From NCBI RefSeq assembly GCF_001013905.1, contig NZ_LN831790.1:6338001-6402000 (forward strand): 64,000 bases of DNA, given 5' to 3'. Below are positions 14,565 through 23,216 of the stretch, piece after piece. The position numbers and the translations under genes were made by a program. This DNA is from Streptomyces leeuwenhoekii. GTDB taxonomy: Bacteria > Actinomycetota > Actinomycetes > Streptomycetales > Streptomycetaceae. Position 1 is the first letter of the stretch, and each line of letters begins with the position of its first letter. Under the pieces are notes generated by a model, which saw only the letters and a program-made list of their open reading frames with translations, was not told the origin of the DNA and did no database searches.

Positions 14565-17384
14565 ATGCCACGACGCACGTCACGCACCACCCTCGACAGA
14601 CTGAGAACTCCCCGCGGATTCCCCGGGTTCCTGAAGGCCGCCTCGGTATGCCTGCTGACGGCCGGTCTTCTGTCACCGGTTTCCCCGGCTGCGGTCGCAT
14701 ATCCGGCGCACCCCGCGGTCACCGAGACCGCCGGCGCCCCGGCGGCCGCGGCCGAAGACCACTGCGGCGGCCGGTGCTCCGACATCCTGCCGCCCGGCCA
14801 GAACGGCAACGCCACCCTGGCCCAGATCCTGCTCCACCAGGCCTTCGGCACCCAGCCCGCGCACGCCGAGGACCAGCTCGGCCCCTACGCGAAGCTCGCC
14901 ACGGGCTACCCGTCCCTCACCAACGACACGATCGCCACCTTCTTCAACGACGCCTCGTTCGGCGTCCCCGCCGACCAGATCGCCTCCACGGTCCGTCCGG
15001 CCGGGCGCGGCGACGTGACGATCGTCCGCGACAAGAAGACGGGCGTCCCGCACATCACCGGCACCACCCGCTACGGCACCGAGTTCGGCGCCGGGTACGC
15101 CGCGGCCCAGGACCGGCTGTGGCTGATGGACGTCTTCCGCCACGTCGGGCGCGGCCGGCTGACCTCCTTCGCGGGCGGCGCCCCGGCCAACCAGGGCCTG
15201 GAGCAGCAGTTCTGGCGCAACGCCCCGTACACCGAGGCGGACCTCCAGGCCCAGATCGACCACGCCGTCGCGGCCAACGGCGAGCGCGGCAGGCAGGCCC
15301 TCGCCGACGTCCACGCCTACATCGACGGCATCAACGCCTACATCGACGCCTCCGACCGGGGCCGCTACTTCCCCGGCGAGTACGTCCTGACCGGCCACAA
15401 GAACTCCCTCACCAACGCCGGCACCATCGAGCACTTCACACCCACCGACCTGGTGGCGCTCGCCTCGGTCATCGGCGCCCTGTTCGGCTCCGGAGGCGGC
15501 GGCGAGGTGGCCAACGCGCTGTCCCTGCTGGCCGCGCAGGAGAAGTACGGCGTGGCGGAGGGCACCGAGGTGTGGGAGTCCTTCCGCCAGCGCAACGACC
15601 CCGAGGCGGTCCTCACCGTCCACGACGGCAGCTTCCCCTACGCCACGCGGCCCGAGCAGCCGCGGGGCCGGGCGCTGCCGGACACCGGTTCGGTCGTCCC
15701 CGAGCCGCTGGTCTTCGACCGCACCGGCAGCGCGGCCACAGCCCGCGCCGAGAGCGCCGCGCGGGAGGCCGCACGCGCCGCCACCACCTCGGCCCGGCGC
15801 GGCATGTCCAACGCCCTCGTCGTCAGCGGCAAGCACACCGCGAGCGGCCACCCGATCGCCGTGTTCGGCCCGCAGACCGGCTACTTCGCGCCCCAGTTGC
15901 TCATGCTCCAGGAGATCCAGGGGCCCGGACTCAGCGCCCGCGGCGCCTCCTTCGCGGGCCTGAGCATGTACGTCGAACTCGGCCGCGGCCAGGACTACGC
16001 GTGGAGCGCGACCACCTCGGGGCAGGACGTCATCGACACCTACGCCGTCGAGCTGTGCCAGGACGACCACCACTACCTGTACCGCGGCGTCTGCACGCCG
16101 ATGGAGAAGGTCGAGCAGAAGAACGCCTGGAAGCCGACCGTCGCCGACGGCACCGCGGCCGGCTCCTACACGATGCGGGCCTGGCGCACCAAGTTCGGAC
16201 CGGTGGAGTCCCGCGCCACGGTCGGCGGCAAGAAGGTCGCCTACACCACCCTGCGCTCGTCCTTCCTGCACGAGGTCGACTCGATCATCGGCTTCCAGAT
16301 GCTCAACGACCCCGCCTATCTCACGGGCCCCGACGCCTTCCGCGGCGCGGCACAGCACATCAACTACACCTTCAACTGGTTCTACGCCGACGCCGAGCAC
16401 ACCGCGTACTACAACAGCGGCGACAACCCGGTGCGCGCCGCCGGGGTCGACGCCGAGTTCCCGGTGTGGGCCGCCCCGGAGTTCGAGTGGCGCGACTGGG
16501 ACCCGGCGACGAACGACGCCCGGTACACGCCCTCCTCAGCCCACCCCCAGTCCCGCGACCAGGACTACTACGTCTCCTGGAACAACAAGGTGGCCGAGGA
16601 CTACACGGCCGCGTCCTGGGGCAACGGCTCCGTCCACCGCGGCGACCTGCTCGACGACCGGGTGCGCGCACTGGTCGCCGAGGGCGGTGTGACCCGGGCC
16701 GCGCTGGTCAAGGCGATGGCGGACGCGGGCGTGGCCGACCTGCGGGCGCAGCAGGTCCTGCCCGAGCTGCTGAAGGTGATCGACGGCGCGCCGGTGACCG
16801 ACCCGGCGGCAGCGGCGGCCGTCGACAGGCTGCGCGCGTGGGTGGCGTCCGGCGCCAAGCGCGCGGAGACGTCGGCCGGTTCGAAGAAGTACGCCCACGC
16901 CGACGCCGTCCGTGTCCTGGACGCCTGGTGGCCGCTGCTGGTGAAGGCCGAGTTCCAGCCCGGCCTCGGCAGCGGCCTGTACACCGCCTTCACCCGCAAC
17001 CTGCCCGTCGACGAGCCCCCGTCCGCCGCGCACGGCCCGACCGGCGCGCACGCCGGCAGCGCCTTCCAGTACGGCTGGTGGAGCCATGTCGACAAGGACG
17101 TCCGGGCGGTGCTCGGCGAGCCGGTGCGCGGACCGCTGGCCCGCGCCTACTGCGGCGGCGGGGACCTCGCCGCCTGCCGGGACGTCCTGCTCACCACCCT
17201 GAAGGAGGCGGCGGCGAAGACGCCCGCCCAGGTCTACCCCGGCGACGAGCACTGCGCGGCGGGCGACCAGTGGTGCGCCGACTCGATCGTCCACCGCACC
17301 CTGGGCGGCATCAAGCACGGGGCGATCGGCTGGCAGAACCGGCCGACCTACCAGCAGGTCGTCGAGTTCACCTCCCACCGCTGA
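14565..17384 (+). CDS. secreted penicillin acylase-family Ntn hydrolase
   Basis: A 939-residue preproprotein of the penicillin/aculeacin/AHL acylase family. It has a long Arg-rich signal peptide (hydrophobic core ASVCLLTAGLLSPVSPAAVA, about residues 26-45) and an alpha-subunit region with TRYGTEFGAGYAAAQDRLWLM. The beta-subunit start is expected after RRGM at Ser415 (SNALVVSGKHTASG), where autoproteolysis would expose the N-terminal nucleophile. The ATG follows GGGAGGAGC. It is longer than known Streptomyces AHL or aculeacin acylases (about 800). It shares a terminator region with the convergent muramidase gene. The amide substrate outside the cell is unknown. Confidence 0.88.
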   Translation: MPRRTSRTTLDRLRTPRGFPGFLKAASVCLLTAGLLSPVSPAAVAYPAHPAVTETAGAPAAAAEDHCGGRCSDILPPGQNGNATLAQILLHQAFGTQPAHAEDQLGPYAKLATGYPSLTNDTIATFFNDASFGVPADQIASTVRPAGRGDVTIVRDKKTGVPHITGTTRYGTEFGAGYAAAQDRLWLMDVFRHVGRGRLTSFAGGAPANQGLEQQFWRNAPYTEADLQAQIDHAVAANGERGRQALADVHAYIDGINAYIDASDRGRYFPGEYVLTGHKNSLTNAGTIEHFTPTDLVALASVIGALFGSGGGGEVANALSLLAAQEKYGVAEGTEVWESFRQRNDPEAVLTVHDGSFPYATRPEQPRGRALPDTGSVVPEPLVFDRTGSAATARAESAAREAARAATTSARRGMSNALVVSGKHTASGHPIAVFGPQTGYFAPQLLMLQEIQGPGLSARGASFAGLSMYVELGRGQDYAWSATTSGQDVIDTYAVELCQDDHHYLYRGVCTPMEKVEQKNAWKPTVADGTAAGSYTMRAWRTKFGPVESRATVGGKKVAYTTLRSSFLHEVDSIIGFQMLNDPAYLTGPDAFRGAAQHINYTFNWFYADAEHTAYYNSGDNPVRAAGVDAEFPVWAAPEFEWRDWDPATNDARYTPSSAHPQSRDQDYYVSWNNKVAEDYTAASWGNGSVHRGDLLDDRVRALVAEGGVTRAALVKAMADAGVADLRAQQVLPELLKVIDGAPVTDPAAAAAVDRLRAWVASGAKRAETSAGSKKYAHADAVRVLDAWWPLLVKAEFQPGLGSGLYTAFTRNLPVDEPPSAAHGPTGAHAGSAFQYGWWSHVDKDVRAVLGEPVRGPLARAYCGGGDLAACRDVLLTTLKEAAAKTPAQVYPGDEHCAAGDQWCADSIVHRTLGGIKHGAIGWQNRPTYQQVVEFTSHR

Positions 17385-17391
17385 CGGCACA

Positions 17392-17424
17392 CGGGCGGGC
17401 ACCCAAAGCCCCGGTGCCCGCCCG
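17392..17424. terminator. 12-bp stem bidirectional terminator
   Basis: CGGGCGGGCACC pairs perfectly with GGTGCCCGCCCG around nine bases, between the convergent acylase and NamZ genes. The position suits termination from both sides. Confidence 0.8.
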
Positions 17425-17433
17425 GCAGTGCCC

Positions 17434-18669
17434 TCACCGGTACAGCAGGTACTGCGCGCGCGTCCGCCGGAACGCCGCCAGCTCCTCCTGCCAGGCGGCC
17501 ACCACCGCGTCGGTGCCGGCCCCCGCGTCGATCATCGTCCGCACCCGCGCGGAACCGGTGAGCTTGTCGATCCAGTTGTCGGACCGCCAGGCGAAGCCGC
17601 TCCACACCCGCCGGGCGGTCACCAGCAGCGCGATCCCGGTGCGCACGGGGTCGAACGCCGCCCGGTCGTGCACATGGAGCTGCACGCCCCCGACGGTCCT
17701 GCCCTGGAACTTGGAGAAGGTGGGCGTGAAGTACGCCTCCCGCAGCCGCACCCCGGGCAGGTCCTCCGCACCGGCCGCCGCCGCCCACCGCCCGTCGATC
17801 CCCTCCGCGCCCAGCAGTTCGAACGGCCGGGTCGTCCCGCGCCCCTCGGACAGGTTGGTGCCCTCGAACAGACAGGTGCCCGGGTACACCAGCGCGGTGT
17901 CGGGCGTCGGCATGTTCGGGCTCGGCGGCACCCAGGGCAGTCCCGAGGCGTCGTAGAAGTCCGACCGCCGCCACCCCGACATCCGCACGGTCTCCAGCGG
18001 CACCGGCGCGGTGAGGAACTCCCCGTTGAACAGCCGCGCCAGCTCCGCCACCGTCATGCCGTGCGCCTGCGCGATCGGCCGGCGCCCCACGAAGGTCGCG
18101 AACTCCTCGTGCAGCACCGGGCCCAGCGCCGCCCGCCCGGTCACCGGGTTGGGCCGGTCCAGGACGACGAACCGCTTGCCCGCGAGCAGCGCCGCCTCCA
18201 TGCAGTCGTACAGGGTCCAGATGTAGGTGTAGAAGCGGGCGCCCACGTCCTGGATGTCGAAGACGACCGTGTCCACGCCGGACGCGGTGAACACGTCCGC
18301 GAGCGGCCGGCCGCTCTTGAGGTACGTGTCGTAGACCGGCAGGCCGGTCGCCGGGTCGTCGTAGCGGCCCTCGGACCCGCCCGCCTGCGCGGTCCCGCGG
18401 AAGCCGTGCTCGGGTCCGAAGACGGCGACCAGATCCACGCGGTCGTCGGCGTGCATCACGTCGACGATGTGCCGCACGTCCCGGGTGATCCCGGTCGGGT
18501 TGGTGACGACGCCGACGCGCTCCCCGTCGAGCAGGGCGTAGCCGTCGGCGGCCAGCCGCTCGAAGCCGGTGCGCAGCCGGCCGCCGCGCGAGGGGGCCGC
18601 CTGGGCGGTGCCGGTGCCGGCCGCGACCGCGGCCGTGGTGGCGAGCAGGGTCCGTCTGGACAGCTTCAT
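17434..18669 (-). CDS. NamZ-like exo-beta-N-acetylmuramidase (DUF1343), exported
   Basis: A 411-residue exported protein. The N-terminus MKLSRRTLLATTAAVAAG carries a twin-arginine pattern and a hydrophobic core. The mature part matches DUF1343/NamZ: RVGVVTNPTGITRDVRH, FGPEHGFRGTAQAG, FDIQDVGARFYTYIWTL and the conserved FEGTNLSEGRGTTRPFELLG. Bacillus NamZ releases MurNAc from peptidoglycan fragments, so this protein is probably used for cell-wall recycling or scavenging outside the membrane. The ATG has GGAGGTCACC upstream. It is convergent with the acylase gene. Confidence 0.87.
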   Translation of the reverse strand: MKLSRRTLLATTAAVAAGTGTAQAAPSRGGRLRTGFERLAADGYALLDGERVGVVTNPTGITRDVRHIVDVMHADDRVDLVAVFGPEHGFRGTAQAGGSEGRYDDPATGLPVYDTYLKSGRPLADVFTASGVDTVVFDIQDVGARFYTYIWTLYDCMEAALLAGKRFVVLDRPNPVTGRAALGPVLHEEFATFVGRRPIAQAHGMTVAELARLFNGEFLTAPVPLETVRMSGWRRSDFYDASGLPWVPPSPNMPTPDTALVYPGTCLFEGTNLSEGRGTTRPFELLGAEGIDGRWAAAAGAEDLPGVRLREAYFTPTFSKFQGRTVGGVQLHVHDRAAFDPVRTGIALLVTARRVWSGFAWRSDNWIDKLTGSARVRTMIDAGAGTDAVVAAWQEELAAFRRTRAQYLLYR

Positions 18670-18774
18670 GCGGTGACCTCCGAAAGCGCGGCGGCGGCTG
18701 ACATGCCCACGCACGCTAGCGCCCGGCCCGGCGGTGCGGAACGAGCCCGACGCGGAACACCCCTTCCCCCGTAC

Positions 18775-18794
18775 ATACCGACTGGTTAGTCTGG
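18775..18794. promoter_or_regulatory. TetR-type operator of the SDR/acyl-CoA synthetase operon
   Basis: ATACCGACTGGTTAGTCTGG is an imperfect palindrome centred on GGTT that overlaps a possible -10 (TAGTCT, 18787-18792). It resembles the sites at 6010 and 25531. It lies 60 bases before the SDR start codon. Confidence 0.65.
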
Positions 18795-18853
18795 CGCTCC
18801 AGCAGAGCCGATGGTTCGCGTCACGTCATGTCGCGTCGCGTCGAAGGAGACCG

Positions 18854-19621
18854 ATGGTGGAAGCCGTGCAGGATGCCGGAGTGGTCGTCACCGGAGCGGG
18901 AGGCGGCATCGGAGCCGCGCTGGCCCGCCGCTTCGCCGCCGAGGGCGCCCGGGTCGTCGTCAACGACCTCGACCCGGACCGGGCGAAGGCCGTCGCCGAC
19001 GAGATCGGCGGGATCGCGGTCCCCGGCGACGCCTCGGCCGTCGTCGACGAGGCCCGCGCCGCGCTCGGCGGCACGGTCGACGTCTACTGCGCCAACGCCG
19101 GTGTCGGCTCCGGGGGCTCGGAGGCGGCGGACGAGGCCGTCTGGGCGCTGGCCTGGGACGTCAACGTCATGGCCCATGTCCGCGCGGCCCACCTGCTGCT
19201 TCCGGACTGGCTGGCGCGCGGCGCCGGCCGGTTCGTCTCCACCGTCTCGGCCGCCGGGCTGCTCACCATGATCGGCGCCGCCCCGTACAGCGTCACCAAG
19301 CACGGCGCCTACGCCTTCGCCGAGTGGCTGTCGCTGACGTACCGCCACCGCGGGGTTAAGGTGCACGCCATCTGCCCCCAGGGCGTGCGCACCGACATGC
19401 TCACCGCCAGCGGCAGCGCGGGCGACCTGGTGCTGCGGCCCACCGCCATCGAGCCGGAGGACGTGGCTCAGGCCCTCTTCCAGGGCATCGAGGACGACCG
19501 CTTCCTGATCCTGCCGCACCCCGAGGTCGCCGAGTACTACCGGGCCCGGGCCGCCGAGCCCGACCGCTGGCTGCGCGGCATGAACCGGCTCCAGCAGCAG
19601 TGGGAGGCGACGGCCCGATGA
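18854..19621 (+). CDS. short-chain dehydrogenase/reductase
   Basis: A 255-residue classical SDR. The cofactor motif is TGAGGGIGAALARRF, and NDLDPDRA after strand 2 suggests NAD(H). The structural motif is CANAGVGSG and the catalytic pair is YSVTKHG (Tyr, Lys) preceded by STVSAAG (Ser). The ATG follows AAGGAGACCG. Its stop codon overlaps the ATG of the acyl-CoA synthetase gene (ATGA), so the two are translationally coupled. The operon also encodes a TetR regulator. By analogy with LvaD, a hydroxy/keto conversion on an acyl chain is possible; the substrate is not shown. Confidence 0.9.
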   Translation: MVEAVQDAGVVVTGAGGGIGAALARRFAAEGARVVVNDLDPDRAKAVADEIGGIAVPGDASAVVDEARAALGGTVDVYCANAGVGSGGSEAADEAVWALAWDVNVMAHVRAAHLLLPDWLARGAGRFVSTVSAAGLLTMIGAAPYSVTKHGAYAFAEWLSLTYRHRGVKVHAICPQGVRTDMLTASGSAGDLVLRPTAIEPEDVAQALFQGIEDDRFLILPHPEVAEYYRARAAEPDRWLRGMNRLQQQWEATAR

Positions 19622-21282
19622 CCGCCTCCCGCTACGCGGCCAAGCCCTGGCTCGCCCTGCTCACCGACGCCCAGAAGGCCCCGGTCAGCCCGGCCGGCTC
19701 GCTCGTCGACGCCCTGCGCCGGGCCGTCGCCGAGGCTCCCGACCGGACCTGCCTGGCCTACTTCGACGGCCGCCTGACCTACCGCGAGGTGGACGAGCTG
19801 AGCGACTCCGTCGCCGGGCACCTCGCCGCCCGCGGTCTGGAGCGCGGCGACCGGGTCGCGGTCCTGCTGCAGAACTCCCCGCACTTCGTGCTCGCCGTGC
19901 TCGGCGCCTGGAAGGCGGGCGCGGTCGTGATCCCCGTCAACCCCATGTACAAGTCGGGGGAGGTGGGCCACGTCCTGCGGGACGGCGAGGCCGGGGCGCT
20001 CATCTGCTCCGACCGGGCCTGGGAGTCGTATCTGCGCGACACGGCCGCCGGCACGTCCGTGCGGATCGTGCTGACCGCCTGCGAGCTGGACTTCCAGACG
20101 CGCGACGACGCACGGGTGCTGACCTTCGAGCGGCTCCCGCAGGCGGCCGACGCCGACGACCTGACGGCCGTCGCCGGCGCGGGCCGTCCCGCCCCCGGGG
20201 ACCGGGCACCGGACCTCGACGACATCGCCCTCATCAGCTACACCTCCGGCACCAGCGGCACCCCCAAGGGCGCCACCAACACCCACCGCAACATCATGTA
20301 CAACGCCGAGCGGCAGCGGACCGGGCTCGGCCTGCCCGAGGCCCCGGTCTACTTCGCCCTCGCGCCCCTGTTCCACATCACCGGCATGGTCTGCCAGTTC
20401 GCCGCCTGCCTGAACAGCACGGGCACGCTCGTCCTCGCCTACCGCTTCGAGGCCGGTGTGGTGCTGGACGCCTTCGCCGAGCACCGCCCGCACTACACGG
20501 TCGGCCCCTCCACCGCCTTCATGGCGCTGGCCGCCCACCCGGCCGCCACCCGTGAGCACTTCGCGTCCTTCACCACCCTCTCCTCCGGCGGCGCCCCGCT
20601 GCCGCCCGCCCTGGTGGAGAAGTTCCGGGCCGGCTTCGGACCGTACATCCACAACGGCTACGGCCTCACCGAGTGCACCGCCCCCTGCGCCTCCGTCCCG
20701 CCCCACCTCCAGGCGCCGGTCGACCCGGCGTCGGGGACCCTCGCCGTGGGCCTGCCCGGCCCGGAGACCGTCGTACGGATCGTCGACGACCGGGGCGAGG
20801 AGGTGCCCTTCGGCGAACAGGGCGAGATCGTCGTCAGCGGACCGCAGGTCGTGCCCGGCTACTGGCGCCGCCCCGACGCCACCGCCGAGACCTTCCCCGG
20901 CGGGGAGCTGCGCACCGGCGACATCGGCTTCATGGACGACAGCGGCTGGCTGTACGTCGTCGACCGCAAGAAGGACATGATCAACGCTTCCGGCTTCAAG
21001 GTCTGGCCGCGCGAGGTCGAGGACGTGCTGTACACCCACCCGGCGGTGCGCGAGGCCGCCGTCGTCGGGGTGCCCGACGGCTACCGGGGCGAGACCGTCA
21101 AGGCGTACATCAGCCTGCGCCCGGGCGCCGAGACGGACCCCGGCGAGCTCGCCGCGTACTGCAAGGAGAAACTGGCCGCCTACAAGTATCCGCGCCAGGT
21201 GGAGATCCTGCCCGACCTGCCGAAGACGGCGAGTGGGAAGATCCTCCGTCGGGAACTGCGTTCCCGGTCGCACGGCAACTAG
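19618..21282 (+). CDS. acyl-CoA synthetase (AMP-forming, class I)
   Basis: A 554-residue member of the adenylate-forming family that activates a carboxylic acid to its CoA thioester with ATP. The P-loop is SYTSGTSGTPKGATNTHRN, followed by the A5 motif NGYGLTECTAP and the A7/A8 region RTGDIGFMDDSGWLYVVDRK and DMINASGFKVWPREVE. The catalytic lysine lies in KTASGKILRREL. It starts inside the SDR stop codon (4-base overlap) and is followed after 32 bases by the TetR gene. A medium-chain or functionalised acid is likely; the permease at 6.1 kb shares its operator motif. Confidence 0.93.
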   Translation: MTASRYAAKPWLALLTDAQKAPVSPAGSLVDALRRAVAEAPDRTCLAYFDGRLTYREVDELSDSVAGHLAARGLERGDRVAVLLQNSPHFVLAVLGAWKAGAVVIPVNPMYKSGEVGHVLRDGEAGALICSDRAWESYLRDTAAGTSVRIVLTACELDFQTRDDARVLTFERLPQAADADDLTAVAGAGRPAPGDRAPDLDDIALISYTSGTSGTPKGATNTHRNIMYNAERQRTGLGLPEAPVYFALAPLFHITGMVCQFAACLNSTGTLVLAYRFEAGVVLDAFAEHRPHYTVGPSTAFMALAAHPAATREHFASFTTLSSGGAPLPPALVEKFRAGFGPYIHNGYGLTECTAPCASVPPHLQAPVDPASGTLAVGLPGPETVVRIVDDRGEEVPFGEQGEIVVSGPQVVPGYWRRPDATAETFPGGELRTGDIGFMDDSGWLYVVDRKKDMINASGFKVWPREVEDVLYTHPAVREAAVVGVPDGYRGETVKAYISLRPGAETDPGELAAYCKEKLAAYKYPRQVEILPDLPKTASGKILRRELRSRSHGN

Positions 21283-21314
21283 CAGCACAACGGACGGAAA
21301 GGCAGGTGGCGGCA

Positions 21315-21908
21315 GTGCCCAGGACGACGGACGGTGACGGGACACCTGTGCCGCAGCGGCTCCTGGCCGCCGCCACCAGGCTCTTCGCCGAGCAGGGCTA
21401 CGACCGCACCTCCGTGCAGGAGATCGTGGAGGCGGCGGGTGTCACCAAGGGGGCGCTCTACCACTACTTCGGCTCCAAGGACGACCTCCTGCACGAGGTG
21501 TACGCGCGCGTGCTGCGCGTCCAGCAGGAACGCCTGGACGCCTTCGCGGACGCCGACGAGCCGGTGGAGAAGCGGCTGCGGGACGCCGCGGCCGACGTCG
21601 TCGTCACGACGATCGAGAACCTCGACGACGCGTCGATCTTCTTCCGCTCCATGCACCACCTCAGCCCGGAGAAGAACAAGCAGGTGCGCGCCGAGCGCCG
21701 CCGCTACCACGAGCGCTTCCGCGCCCTGATCGAGGAGGGCCAGCGGGCCGGCGTCTTCTCCACGGCCACCCCGGCCGACCTCGTGGTGGACTACCACTTC
21801 GGCTCCGTCCACCACCTGTCCACCTGGTACCGCCCCGACGGCCCGCTCACCCCGCGGGAGGTCGCCGACCACCTGGCGGACCTGCTGCTGCGGGCGCTGC
21901 GCCCCTGA
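21315..21908 (+). CDS. TetR-family regulator of the acyl-CoA operons
   Basis: A 197-residue TetR protein with DNA-binding domain RLLAAATRLFAEQGYDRTSV, EIVEAAGVTKGALYHYFGSK and a C-terminal domain with LDDASIFFRSMHHLSPEKN. I chose the GTG at 21315 (preceded by GCAGGTGG); a GTG three codons earlier is in frame. It is the third gene of the SDR/acyl-CoA synthetase operon and is the best candidate to bind the motif at 18775, 25531 and 6010. Its 3' end overlaps the convergent LysR gene by 62 bases, so the two C-termini share DNA. Confidence 0.88.
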   Translation: MPRTTDGDGTPVPQRLLAAATRLFAEQGYDRTSVQEIVEAAGVTKGALYHYFGSKDDLLHEVYARVLRVQQERLDAFADADEPVEKRLRDAAADVVVTTIENLDDASIFFRSMHHLSPEKNKQVRAERRRYHERFRALIEEGQRAGVFSTATPADLVVDYHFGSVHHLSTWYRPDGPLTPREVADHLADLLLRALRP

Positions 21909-22767
21909 GATGATCGAGCAGGGCCGCCGCCGCGGGATTGCGCGGCCGCGGCCCGCGCCCGGCCAGCACCACCGTCCGGGCCGGTTCCGGCTGCCGGATC
22001 TCCACGCACGGCAGCCCCGCCCGCTCGCCGATCTGCCGCGGCACGAACGCCACCCCGATCCCGGCGCGCACCAGATCCACCAGCAGCCCGATCTGGGTGA
22101 CGTCGCAGGTGATACGGCGCTCCAGGCCGCAGTGGGCCGCCAGGCGCCGCACGGCCGTCTCCAGGCCGGTGCCCGCGCGGAAGTCGACGAACGGCTCCTC
22201 GGCGAGATCCTTGACGAGCGTGCGCCCGGCCCCCGCCAGCGGGTGGCCCGGCGCGGTGATCAGCACCAGCTCCTCGTGCCAGGTGGCGTACGCGGTCAGG
22301 CCCTCGGGCAACTCCCGCGCGTCCGGCGCCAGATAGGCCAGGTCCACCTCGCCCGCGCGCAGCTCCTCGGTCAGCTCACCGACCGGCGCGTCCCGTACGG
22401 AGACCTGGACGCGGGGGAACCGCCGGTGGAACGCGGCCAGCTCGGCGGGCAGGTCCACACAGGTCAGCGTCTGGATGGTGCCGATGGACACGCGGCCCGC
22501 GGCCAGATCCGCCACGGCCGCGACCGCGTCCCGCGCGGCCCGCGCACCGGCGAGCACCGCACGGGCCTGAGGGATCAGCGCACGGCCCGCCTCCGTGAGC
22601 ACCACCCGGCGGCCCGTGCGGTCGAACAGATCGGCGCCCAGCTCCCGTTCCAGATTCCGGATCGAGGTGCTGAGCGCCGACTGGGCGATGAGTTCGGCAC
22701 GGGCGGCGGCGGTGAAGCCGCCCTCGGTGACGACCGCCATGAAATGGCGGAGCTGACGCAACTCCAT
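21847..22767 (-). CDS. LysR-family transcriptional regulator
   Basis: A 306-residue LTTR. The N-terminal winged helix is MELRQLRHFMAVVTEGGFTA, SALSTSIRNLERELGADLFD, followed by a linker helix and a periplasmic-binding-like effector domain (VRVSIGTIQTL-type strand, GIGVAFVPRQIGERAG). The last 20 residues are Pro/Ala/Gly-rich and overlap the end of the convergent TetR gene. The LTTR box CCATCT-N7-AGATGG lies immediately upstream of its start codon. A 36-codon ORF is divergent from it. The regulated metabolic gene is not obvious and may be lost or distant. Confidence 0.9.
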   Translation of the reverse strand: MELRQLRHFMAVVTEGGFTAAARAELIAQSALSTSIRNLERELGADLFDRTGRRVVLTEAGRALIPQARAVLAGARAARDAVAAVADLAAGRVSIGTIQTLTCVDLPAELAAFHRRFPRVQVSVRDAPVGELTEELRAGEVDLAYLAPDARELPEGLTAYATWHEELVLITAPGHPLAGAGRTLVKDLAEEPFVDFRAGTGLETAVRRLAAHCGLERRITCDVTQIGLLVDLVRAGIGVAFVPRQIGERAGLPCVEIRQPEPARTVVLAGRGPRPRNPAAAALLDHLRGAAPAAAGPPGGRRPPAG

Positions 22768-22786
22768 CCATCTATCTTAGAGATGG
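22768..22786. promoter_or_regulatory. LysR-type inverted repeat adjacent to the lysR start
   Basis: CCATCT and AGATGG flank seven bases (ATCTTAG), with the outer base touching the lysR ATG. A further CCATCT half-site is at 22797. The arrangement fits LTTR autoregulation and control of the rightward transcript. Confidence 0.6.
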
Positions 22787-22842
22787 GAACCAGCGAGACC
22801 ATCTGTTGGACCGCTGGACGGGCCGCGGTCCAGGCTGGAGCC

Positions 22843-22953
22843 ATGAACCGCAGACCATCGCGCGTGCACACCAGACCACCGCTCCGGCTCCGCCTCGTCT
22901 CCTTCCTGCGCGCCCTGGCCCGCGCGGACCACCACTACTCGGGGGGCTACTAG
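22843..22953 (+). CDS. putative 36-residue small ORF / leader peptide
   Basis: A short ORF with a good ribosome site (CTGGAG, five bases before ATG) encoding a very basic peptide, starting MNRRPSRVHTRPPLRLRLVS and ending HHYSGGY. It begins 76 bases from the lysR start on the opposite strand, so a LysR-dependent promoter could drive it. The size and basic character recall the short leader peptides seen before actinobacterial metabolic genes, but no gene follows on the same strand. It may be a remnant, a regulatory ORF, or chance. Confidence 0.4.
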   Translation: MNRRPSRVHTRPPLRLRLVSFLRALARADHHYSGGY

Positions 22954-23216
22954 TGCCGCGACAGGGTGAACGTTGCCTGCCGCGGCACCAGCACCGGAGA
23001 GCCACCGGGCCGAGGCCGCCACGGGCGGCCAGGGTTCTTCGTTCGGATCAGGGAGCGGGGTCTGGTGCCGCGCATCGCGAGGCGGAGGAGGGCGCCATGG
23101 CGGAGCCATGGCAACCGACGACAACGCGGCGGTGGAGGGCCCTCCCGCGCGAGCGAAGCCGAGCGTGGGGAAAGGGTGCCGGGCCCCGCGAGCCCGGCAT
23201 GATCCAACGAGAGGCC
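22954..23216. other. intergenic region without a recognisable gene
   Basis: These 263 bases follow the small ORF. They contain an inverted pair (GCGGCACCAG near 22979 and CTGGTGCCGC near 23061) and a direct pair of GCCATGGC near 23095. They end with the terminator hairpin of the acyl-CoA dehydrogenase gene. I see no supported coding sequence, although a decayed gene downstream of the LysR promoter would fit this position. Confidence 0.4.
23177..23199 (-). terminator. terminator of the kinase/acyl-CoA dehydrogenase operon
   Basis: TGCCGGGC and GCCCGGCA pair perfectly around seven bases, 18 bases beyond the stop codon of the leftward acyl-CoA dehydrogenase gene. Confidence 0.7.

Noticed and set aside
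14498..17956. An 1152-codon frame overlapping the acylase gene on the same strand
   Set aside because: It is an arginine/proline-rich out-of-frame reading of the acylase gene and has no recognisable domain; the acylase frame has a signal peptide and a catalytic serine.
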